The notes beneath the pieces were generated by a model that was not told the origin of the DNA, ran no database searches, and worked only from the letters and a program-made list of their open reading frames with translations. A stretch of DNA of 26,058 nt, from IMG/VR virus record IMGVR_UViG_3300009164_000317, positions 1-26,058 of that record; one strand, given 5' to 3'. The DNA comes from a virus. Both the position numbers and the translations under genes were made by a program. Of the stretch, positions 9,401-14,923 are shown one piece after another. Each line of letters starts with the position of its first letter. Positions within the stretch are counted from its first letter, which is position 1.

Positions 9401-12400
9401 CTAGTGATTGTACCAGTTGAACTAATCAATCCACCTGTTAAGATGTTACCGCCAGTGATGTTGGCTGAACTTGTGATTGTTGACGTTGCAGATATTAATC
9501 CACCTGTCAACAAATTGCCACCAGTTACGTTACCACTTGCTGTGACAACTGAACCAATCAATGTAGAACCAGTGACAGTACCAGTGGAACTAATCAATCC
9601 ACCTGTGAGCAAGTTGCCACCGGCAATATTAGCACTACTTGTGATGTTACCAGTTGCTGTGATCACACCGCCTGTTGTGATGTTGCCACCTATTACATTG
9701 CCGGTAGAACTTACCAGGCCACCAGTGTTAAAATTACCTGCATCAACGTTGCCGGTTGTGCTTAGACTTGTACCGGTTGCCGCACCAATGTTTGGTGTTG
9801 TAAGATTAGCACTTGCTTTGACAATAATATTGCCACCGCCATCAAATGCGGTTGTGATGCCATCTGTCTTGGCTGAAAATACTGTGCCAGTTAGACTTAG
9901 ACCGGCTGCTGTGTTGGCTGAGTAAACTGGACTCTGGCTGAACACAGCAAATGAAATGTTACTAGTACCAAATGTAATGGTTCCTGGAGGGGCATTAACA
10001 ATAAATGCAGTACCAGCATTAACATTACCATTTGTGGTAAAGAAATAGTCGTTGATACTGATTTCTTCTGCGCTGTTTGCACCATATTGGTCAGTGTCTG
10101 TGGAACGAGTAATTACAGTGGCATTTGACCAAACATATACACCGTTTTGCACAGCGTTGGCTTGGTCCTTAACCAGGATACGTGTGCCTACTGTTTGAAC
10201 GTTGGCTGTGTCAATCAAGTTGAACGACGTGGTAGTTGTCAGCGTTGCACCAATACCATTGGCAGCACCATTGGGTTGAGCATACGTAATTGTACCACCT
10301 GTGGTTGTGGCCAATGTGGTTGTTGTGGCTGCATATACTGGTTCGTGGAAAGTGATACCAGTTGTGGCAATGTTATCAACATAAAGTTTGGTTGCCGCAT
10401 CTTGATTTTGTACCGGCTGGGCCAAGTTGTTGATGTAGGTATTGCCTACTGCCAACACAATGTTACCAGCAGGATTTAAGTTTATATCGCCTGTTGCGGT
10501 GCTAACTGTCAACGCACCGGTTGTTGGGCGAATAGCACTGGTATTAACGTTAGCGGCAATTACATTGCCTGCTGTGCTGAAAGATGTTGTGGCAAAGATG
10601 TTGTTACCAAACACATTACCTGCGGCAGTTACCACGCCCGAGGTTGCAATGTTACCACCTGTTACGTTACCAGTTGCCGAAACTAATCCACCAGTGTTAA
10701 CGTTGCCACCGGTTACATTACCAGTAGCACTTGCAAAACCGCCTGTGGCCAAGTTGCCACCTGTGACCGTGGCAGTTGCAGATATCAAGCCACCTGTTAA
10801 TAGGTTAGCGCCAGTGATATTGGCACCACTTGTAATAGTACTTGTAGCCGATATCAAGCCACCTGTTAATACATTACCACCAGTAATATTGGCTGAACTT
10901 GTGATGGTTGATGTTGCAGATATTAGTCCTGCTGTGAGCAAGTTGCCACCGGTTACATTACCTGTAGCACTTGCAAAACCACCTGTGGCCAAGTTGCCAC
11001 CAGTGACAGTAGCAGTGGCACTTACTAATCCACCTGTTAAGACATTTCCACCAGTTACATTACCGTTAGCACTGATGTTTCCAATTACGTCTAGACCCGA
11101 TTGAGTAAAGACTCCTATGTTGGCGGAACCACCCACTGTGATAGCAATGTTACCATTGGCTACTGGGGCCGCAATGTTTGAAGTTCCGCTGGTAATTGGG
11201 AATCCAGCACTGGTAGCAGTAACACCTGTTAGTTGCGAACCATTGCCAATAAAGAACGAACCTGTGTTGGCAGTAATATTACCAAGAGCACTTATTTGAC
11301 CTGCAGTCAAGATGTTGCCACCAGTGACATTACCTGTAGCAGTGATCAATCCACCAGTGGTCACGTTACCACTGATTACGTTGGCTGTGGCACTGAGTGT
11401 GGTGCTAGAAATTACATTGGCGCCAGAGATGTTGCCACCCGAACCCGAGGTGCTGATGTTACCAAAAGTACCGTTGCCAGTAGCACTTACTGCTCCAGCG
11501 GTTAAGATATTACCGCCAGTTATGTTGGCTGTGGCAGATATCAAACCACCTGTTAATACGTTGCCACCCGTGATGTTGGCAGCACTGGTAATTGTTGATG
11601 TGGCTGATATTAATCCGCCTGTTAATACATTTCCACCGGTTACGTTGGCAGTGGCACTTACTGAACCACCAGTCAACAAGTTGCCACCTGTGATGTTAGA
11701 AGTAGCAGATATCAAACCACCAGTCAAGACGTTACCACCAGTTACATTACCACTTGCTGTGACAACAGAGCCGATCAAAGTTGAACCGGTAACAGTACCG
11801 GTTGCTGAAATCAAGCCACCTGTCAATAGGTTACCACCTGTAGTGTTCCCACTTACACTTAATACGCCGGTGATATATTCGCCTGTGGTGGCAAACACTG
11901 CCACGTTTGATGTGCCATCAACACTGACTGCCACGTTGGCATTGGCTGCATAGATACTGACATTTGATGTGCCATTGTTGATGTTAGCAACGCTAGTAAT
12001 GACTCCACTTAAGAAAGCACCATTACCTAAAATATAGTTACCGGTTACGTTACCGGTCGCTGATACTAGACCAGCAGTTAATAAGTTACCACCTGTTATA
12101 TTGGCTGAACTTGTGATTGTGCTTGTGGCAGAGATCAATCCACCTGTGTTGATGTTACCGCCAGTTACATTGCCACTTGCTGTGACAACTGAACCAATCA
12201 GGGTTGTACCAGTTACTGTACCGCCTGCACTTACTAATCCACCTGTCAACAAGTTAGCACCGGTTACGTTACCGCCTGCACTTGCTGTGCCACCTGTTGC
12301 TAAATTACCACCAGTAACAGTACCGTTTGCACTTAATACGCCGGTGATATATTCGCCTGTGGTGGCAAATACAGCCACGTTGGCAGTTCCACCCACTGTA

Positions 12401-12711
12401 ATAGCAATGTTACTATTGGCAGCGGCTGCAATATTTGAAGTTCCAGCCGAGATCGGAAAACCAGCACTGGCAGCCGCAACACCGGTTAACTGTGAACCAT
12501 TACCAAAGTAGTACCCGGTGGTGCTTATGTTCCCGGTTGCACTGATTGTGGTACCAACTGTGAGCGCACCATTTACAGCAATGGTGTTGGCTGTGATAAC
12601 GTTGGCAGTGGATAAGATTCTAGTCCATGAATTGGTTGCACTAGAATACTGGTATGATACCTGGTTTACTACGGTTACTTGTCCATTTGTGGGCGATACT
12701 GGGAATGACAT
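6412..12711 (-). CDS. Giant tail-fibre-like repeat protein, 2099 aa
   Basis: A 2099-residue modular protein. Residues 1-45 are the MSFPVSPTNGQ module shared with the 720-residue fibre. Most of the rest is the 17-residue GNVTGGNLLTGGLISAT repeat and its 23-residue form. Embedded modules are a GNYILGNGAF/FATTGEY unit at about 220-300 and again at about 1335-1410, a GSFFIGNGSQLTGVTA unit at about 478 and about 1185, a 250-residue DAATKLYVDN/ILVKDQ/FTTNGNVNAGTAF domain at about 750-1000, and a TDQWYNT/YLYDGTSNYWVD unit at about 1495-1540. The end (from about 1965) is a Peptidase_G2-like domain. The DAATKLYVDN region resembles a common phage fibre domain. The start is supported by AGGAGA 9 bp upstream. 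There is no signal peptide or membrane segment. Likely role: a long fibre or extended virion appendage. Confidence 0.8.
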   Translation of the reverse strand: MSFPVSPTNGQVTVVNQVSYQYSSATNSWTRILSTANVITANTIAVNGALTVGTTISATGNISTTGYYFGNGSQLTGVAAASAGFPISAGTSNIAAAANSNIAITVGGTANVAVFATTGEYITGVLSANGTVTGGNLATGGTASAGGNVTGANLLTGGLVSAGGTVTGTTLIGSVVTASGNVTGGNINTGGLISATSTITSSANITGGNLLTAGLVSATGNVTGNYILGNGAFLSGVITSVANINNGTSNVSIYAANANVAVSVDGTSNVAVFATTGEYITGVLSVSGNTTGGNLLTGGLISATGTVTGSTLIGSVVTASGNVTGGNVLTGGLISATSNITGGNLLTGGSVSATANVTGGNVLTGGLISATSTITSAANITGGNVLTGGLISATANITGGNILTAGAVSATGNGTFGNISTSGSGGNISGANVISSTTLSATANVISGNVTTGGLITATGNVTGGNILTAGQISALGNITANTGSFFIGNGSQLTGVTATSAGFPITSGTSNIAAPVANGNIAITVGGSANIGVFTQSGLDVIGNISANGNVTGGNVLTGGLVSATATVTGGNLATGGFASATGNVTGGNLLTAGLISATSTITSSANITGGNVLTGGLISATSTITSGANITGANLLTGGLISATATVTGGNLATGGFASATGNVTGGNVNTGGLVSATGNVTGGNIATSGVVTAAGNVFGNNIFATTSFSTAGNVIAANVNTSAIRPTTGALTVSTATGDINLNPAGNIVLAVGNTYINNLAQPVQNQDAATKLYVDNIATTGITFHEPVYAATTTTLATTTGGTITYAQPNGAANGIGATLTTTTSFNLIDTANVQTVGTRILVKDQANAVQNGVYVWSNATVITRSTDTDQYGANSAEEISINDYFFTTNGNVNAGTAFIVNAPPGTITFGTSNISFAVFSQSPVYSANTAAGLSLTGTVFSAKTDGITTAFDGGGNIIVKASANLTTPNIGAATGTSLSTTGNVDAGNFNTGGLVSSTGNVIGGNITTGGVITATGNITSSANIAGGNLLTGGLISSTGTVTGSTLIGSVVTASGNVTGGNLLTGGLISATSTITSSANITGGNILTGGLISSTGTITSAANVNGNNVIATTIVNAPSLTGTIASLSGNVTGGNVLTGGLISATSDITGGNLLTGGIVSATANILGGNILTAGQISAVGNITANTGSFFIGNGSQLTGVTATSAGFPITAGTSNIAGATNGNIGITIGGASNVGLFTGAGLLVTGLISANGNVTGGNVNTGGAVSATANITGGNVLTGGLISATANVVGGNLITGGLISATSTITSAANITGGNVLTAGLVSATGNVTGNYILGNGAFLSGVITSVANINNGTSNVSIYAANANVAVSVGGTSNVAVFATTGEYINGLLSVSGNVTGGNVLTGGLISSTGTITSAANIAGGNLLTGGLISSTGTVTGSSFLGSVVSVSGNVTGGNITTTGLISTSGNIAGGNILTNNYFYANGTPVPPGIIYTANTAPPTTPNPKVTDQWYNTSTDVLYEYLYDGTSNYWVDVSSPAFAGGVVANVAISGSLLVNANATYDIGSSSQSFANVYAVNYYGNGASLSGIITSVSNINNGTSNVTVNGSGGNVTTSVGGTSNVMVVTPTLVSITGDLSVSGNATLSGNILGDRIQNGTTQIDIQSPNGNANITIAGTSNTAVFSTTALTLATNFLPSANITYDLGSTSQRWKDLWLSNSTIYLGNAQISANATAIVLTNPAGGTTVLAGATATSSVAGNVTGGNILTGGLISATGNITGGNLSGTNIVGTLTTAAQTNITSVGTLGSLAVTANVTGGNILTGGLISSTGTITGTSHLGSVVSVTANVTGGNLLTGGLISATGNVNVGNLINAGLTSVTGNITGGNLLTGGLISATGAIQVGGDISLVGNIVDTGALTVSTSSNGNITLSPNGTGVIIVNKDIVNGQGNAVGNIGSSSVYFNRLFAQATTALYADLAENYVGDADYASGTVLDFGGTQEVTISTVDSSKRVAGVVSTNPAHLMNAGVVGEHVVTVALIGRVPVSVTGTVRKGDLMVSAGDGTARAVTITSPKVGTIIGKSLEDFDGDKGTIEIVIGKH
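6780..6828 (-). repeat. Dispersed direct repeat, copy 2 (partner at 3031-3079)
   Basis: Second copy of the 49-bp sequence that starts the shared C-terminal domain, with one mismatch to 3031-3079. See that entry. Confidence 0.9.
8107..8136 (-). repeat. 30-bp exact dispersed repeat in QWYxT module, copy 1 (partner 14027-14056)
   Basis: Thirty identical bases occur here and at 14027-14056 inside a longer, roughly 200-bp imperfect match (about 8040-8240 against 13960-14160). Both encode the module with DQWY, YEYLYDGTSNYW and SPAFAGGVVANVAISG. One lies in the 2099-residue fibre and one in the 492-residue protein. Confidence 0.85.
9180..9730 (-). repeat. Degenerate 51/69-bp coding repeat block
   Basis: Successive copies encode variants of SATGNVTGGNLLTGGLI. 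Third-codon positions vary freely between copies while the Gly, Asn and Thr positions hold. The same type of array also fills much of 2700-4190, 4560-6050, 7020-7450 and 8270-8990. Confidence 0.8.
9740..10560 (-). repeat. Paralogous domain copy (partner about 18200-19020)
   Basis: About 820 bp encode a 270-residue domain that recurs in the 2380-residue giant fibre. Shared landmarks are DAATKLYVDN, PVYAATTTTLA, FNLIDTANVQT, GTRILVK, DYFFTTNGNVNAG and ANLTTPNIGAATGTSLS. Protein identity is visibly high but the DNA has many silent differences. This is an old duplication or repeated acquisition. Confidence 0.85.
10630..11080 (-). repeat. Tandem 51-bp repeat with 69-bp variants
   Basis: Equivalent points (CCRCCW) fall at 10688, 10739 and 10790, exactly 51 bp apart, and then at 10859, a 69-bp step. 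The long form adds six residues (STITSG or STITSA type) to the 17-residue unit. Confidence 0.85.
11300..12340 (-). repeat. Degenerate 51/69-bp coding repeat block
   Basis: N-terminal shaft of the 2099-residue fibre, with the same 17- and 23-residue units. It is interrupted by FATTGEY modules near 11860-12010 and 12340-12400, which share a 40-bp exact stretch ending in GGTGGCAAA. Confidence 0.8.
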
Positions 12712-12742
12712 ATAAAAATTTCTCCTGCTATACTGTTACTTA

Positions 12743-12769
12743 TGTCAAACTGAAAATTTTACTTTGACA
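12743..12769. promoter_or_regulatory. 27-bp inverted repeat in intergenic gap
   Basis: TGTCAAA at 12743-12749 and TTTGACA at 12763-12769 flank an AAAATTTT centre. The repeat lies in the 68-bp gap between the chaperone-like gene and the 2099-residue fibre. On the minus strand no U-tract follows the hairpin, so an operator or processing hairpin is as likely as a terminator. A TTGACA on the minus strand lies within it, but no matching -10 box was found at normal spacing. Confidence 0.45.
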
Positions 12770-12779
12770 CATTTGTTAA

Positions 12780-13448
12780 TTATTTTATTTTTGTTTGCTC
12801 TGCTAACCACTGCTCTCGGGTCATTTGCGGCGGTTGTACTGCGGTTTTTTGCTGTTCTAACCACTGTTCTCTGGTCATCTTTTGAACACTTTCCAAAGAT
12901 GCTTGCTCTCTCAACCACTCTTCTGCGGTCATGGTACGAGTGACCGTGACCATATTTGTTGGTGTTGCAATGGGCACAGTTTTGACTTCAACTTGCGATG
13001 CTAACCATTCTTCTCGTGTCATTGGCGTTACTGACTGTTGTTGTGCTAACCACTGTTCTGCAGTCATCTTTGTTGTTGCTTCTTCTGCCAACCACTGCTC
13101 AACTGACATTGTTGGCGCCGACTGCTCTGCAGTTTGTGCATGGTTCGGAGAATATCGTGGGTATTTTTGCTTTACTGCCCGTATTCTGGCGGCCATCTCT
13201 GCTGGAAATACCCCAGCATGGTATAGCGCATCCAATTGTTCCTGGATACTAGGATATTCTCTAGCACGATTTCTTTGATATTCATTCCAGTCATAGGCCT
13301 GTTGCAAACGCTGTTGTTCTGCCTGTATTTGCTCTATGGTCACCGGAGCGACTTCAGGGTTGTGCCAAACTATTTCTTGATTGTATATGCCCACGCTGAC
13401 TTCTGCGCCGGGCACCAAACTTTGGATAGCATGAAATACAGTTATCAT
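12780..13448 (-). CDS. Tail-fibre assembly chaperone-like protein with six MTxEQWLAxQ motifs
   Basis: A 222-residue protein. The ATG at 13448 overlaps the TGA of the upstream fibre gene (ATGA) and has AGGAGA 10 bp upstream. An in-frame ATG at 13478 would add ten residues read from within that gene and is less likely. Residues 1-30 include SVGIYNQEIVWHNPEVAP, and 36-66 are a charged, Gln-rich helix. Residues 64-97 (YPSIQEQLDALYHAG, then RIRAVKQKYP) resemble small tail-assembly and XkdW-like phage proteins that follow fibre genes. Residues 114-218 hold six near-copies of a ten-residue motif at 114, 128, 143, 173, 191 and 209, joined by variable linkers. I do not know this repeat tail from a described family. 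The gene sits between two fibre genes, which suggests a fibre-folding or attachment role. Confidence 0.65.
   Translation of the reverse strand: MITVFHAIQSLVPGAEVSVGIYNQEIVWHNPEVAPVTIEQIQAEQQRLQQAYDWNEYQRNRAREYPSIQEQLDALYHAGVFPAEMAARIRAVKQKYPRYSPNHAQTAEQSAPTMSVEQWLAEEATTKMTAEQWLAQQQSVTPMTREEWLASQVEVKTVPIATPTNMVTVTRTMTAEEWLREQASLESVQKMTREQWLEQQKTAVQPPQMTREQWLAEQTKIK
12795..13109 (-). repeat. Six-copy MTxEQWLAxQ short-motif repeat
   Basis: The copies are MSVEQWLAEE, MTAEQWLAQQ, MTREEWLASQ, MTAEEWLREQ, MTREQWLEQQ and MTREQWLAEQ. Start-to-start spacings are 14, 15, 30, 18 and 18 residues. The 30-residue gap equals two 15-residue steps, as if one copy had decayed. Trp and Leu are invariant. Confidence 0.95.
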
Positions 13449-14923
13449 GATGCGGCAATCTCCTGCACTATCAACCAAATATTTGTGCTGGTCAGTGTAC
13501 TGCTGGCGTTAGATACCTTTTGCTGTAGTTTGTAGGTCACAGGACTTGTGGTTCCTGGTGAATCCATATAACTGTAACTCACCGCCCCTGTTGCGCCAAC
13601 CCCTGTTGCGCCAACTGTTTGTATCTGTAAACTGGTGCTAGGTGATCTAACTAACTGAGTGTCAGCACTAATGTCTTGTCCTACTACCGAAGTGAAACCA
13701 CTTGTGCCTGTGGCTATAACAAGAATTTTACTGGTTGCACTAGATGGTGTAATTATCACGTTGGCATAACTGATATCAGCATAAGATGTACTGTTAGTTG
13801 TACTACCACCCAGACTTGAACTCATTACCGTTTGCACCACAGCGCCCAAAGGCATGTTGTATGCAGGCAGTCTGTTGTTGGTGTAGAGATTTTGTGTGTA
13901 GGTGTTGCGGAAATATGCAGTGCTATTTCCCACATCATAACTGACATTGGCAACTGGCAACAATGTACCAGAAATTGCCACATTGGCGACCACTCCGCCG
14001 GCAAAGGCAGGACTGGTAGTATCGATCCAGTAATTACTTGTGCCATCATAAAGGTATTCGTATAGAACATCATTGGCGGTATCATACCACTGATCAGTTA
14101 CTTTGGGTGCTGGACTCACAGGAGGTGCGGTATTGGCTGTGTATACAATGCCCGGAGGAACTGGTGTGCCATTGGCGTAATAGTAATTGTTTGAAAGTAT
14201 GTTGCCACCAGTGATGTTACCACTGGCACTCATCGCCCCGGTAATGTATGCACCTGTGTTGGCCACAACTATCACATTGCCTGTGCCGTTCACACCCATG
14301 GTAATATTGCCATTGGCGGTGGCGATGTTCACATTACTTGTGCCATTGCTGATGAATGTGGTGTCTACTCCAAACTCACCAACGTATCTGTAACCCACAA
14401 TATAAATTACGTTGGCTGTTCCTGTACCAATAGCAGTTGGTATGGTTGCGCCATTAAAGTTTAGAACACCAGACTGGTAATCAAAGAACCAGGTGTCATC
14501 GCTGCCAGAACCGGCACCAAATAACTTGGTACCTGCTGTCTGAGGATTGCTTATGTTTGCGGCACCAGCATACACTTGTACCAGGTAGTTGTCGCCAAAC
14601 TGTGTAGGAATCCAGTTGATTGAGTTTGTCTTCCAGGTTTGATTGTCAGGTGCTGTTAGGTCTTCGGTACATTGTACAGCAGGACTGTATCCAGCGCCGC
14701 CACCATCTTTGTATACCTGTACCAATGATGTGGTATTAGCCGGAGGCGAAGCAGGTATGCTTCCACTCTGTGTCCAAATGAGATCGCCACGATACAGCAG
14801 TGGACTGGGTATGGTTTCGTTGAAGGCTTGCTTGGATTCAGGCTCGGCTGTTTTGGTCACGCCATAGCCGACCTTTTTCCAAAGATAATCAATCTTTTGT
14901 GATTCGTTAAACGAGGCGGCCAT
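13445..14923 (-). CDS. Tail fibre / baseplate-adaptor-like structural protein, 492 aa
   Basis: The N-terminus (FNESQKIDYLWKKVGYGVTK, then AFNETIPSPLLYRGDLIW) resembles structural proteins of T4-like marine phages and probably forms the virion attachment part. Residues about 95-180 carry a Trp/Tyr-rich domain (NWIPTQFGDNYLVQVY, DDTWFFDYQSGVLNF). A short GN-T shaft follows, then the QWYDT/YLYDGTSNYW module (about 255-315) shared with the 2099-residue fibre. The C-terminus (about 350-492) is a jelly-roll-like tip common in phage fibres: GAVVQTV, ITPSSATSKILVIATG, YSYMDSPGT and final WLIVQEI. The start codon overlaps the stop of the giant upstream gene as TAATG, with AGGAG 10 bp before it. Its stop overlaps the next start as ATGA, so the three genes appear translationally coupled. 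Confidence 0.75.
   Translation of the reverse strand: MAASFNESQKIDYLWKKVGYGVTKTAEPESKQAFNETIPSPLLYRGDLIWTQSGSIPASPPANTTSLVQVYKDGGGAGYSPAVQCTEDLTAPDNQTWKTNSINWIPTQFGDNYLVQVYAGAANISNPQTAGTKLFGAGSGSDDTWFFDYQSGVLNFNGATIPTAIGTGTANVIYIVGYRYVGEFGVDTTFISNGTSNVNIATANGNITMGVNGTGNVIVVANTGAYITGAMSASGNITGGNILSNNYYYANGTPVPPGIVYTANTAPPVSPAPKVTDQWYDTANDVLYEYLYDGTSNYWIDTTSPAFAGGVVANVAISGTLLPVANVSYDVGNSTAYFRNTYTQNLYTNNRLPAYNMPLGAVVQTVMSSSLGGSTTNSTSYADISYANVIITPSSATSKILVIATGTSGFTSVVGQDISADTQLVRSPSTSLQIQTVGATGVGATGAVSYSYMDSPGTTSPVTYKLQQKVSNASSTLTSTNIWLIVQEIAAS
14027..14056 (-). repeat. 30-bp exact dispersed repeat in QWYxT module, copy 2 (partner 8107-8136)
   Basis: Second copy of the 30 identical bases, within a roughly 200-bp imperfect match. 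It encodes part of the YLYDGTSNYWID segment of the 492-residue protein. Confidence 0.85.

Noticed and set aside
9191-11104. Long open frames on the plus strand opposite the fibre genes, encoding PPVNKLPPVTLPVA-type repeats
   Set aside because: They are the reverse reading of the GNVTGGNLLTGG repeat. Low stop content follows from the repeat's composition. They lack ribosome-binding sites and appear wherever the repeat occurs.
6412-12711. CRISPR array
   Set aside because: The 51-bp repeats are degenerate, in frame, without spacers of unrelated sequence, and continue a single open reading frame.
12720-12748. Sigma70 promoter with TTGACA on the minus strand before the 2099-residue gene
   Set aside because: The -35-like hexamer is part of the inverted repeat, and no acceptable -10 sits 16-18 bp downstream. 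The ribosome-binding site occupies that place.
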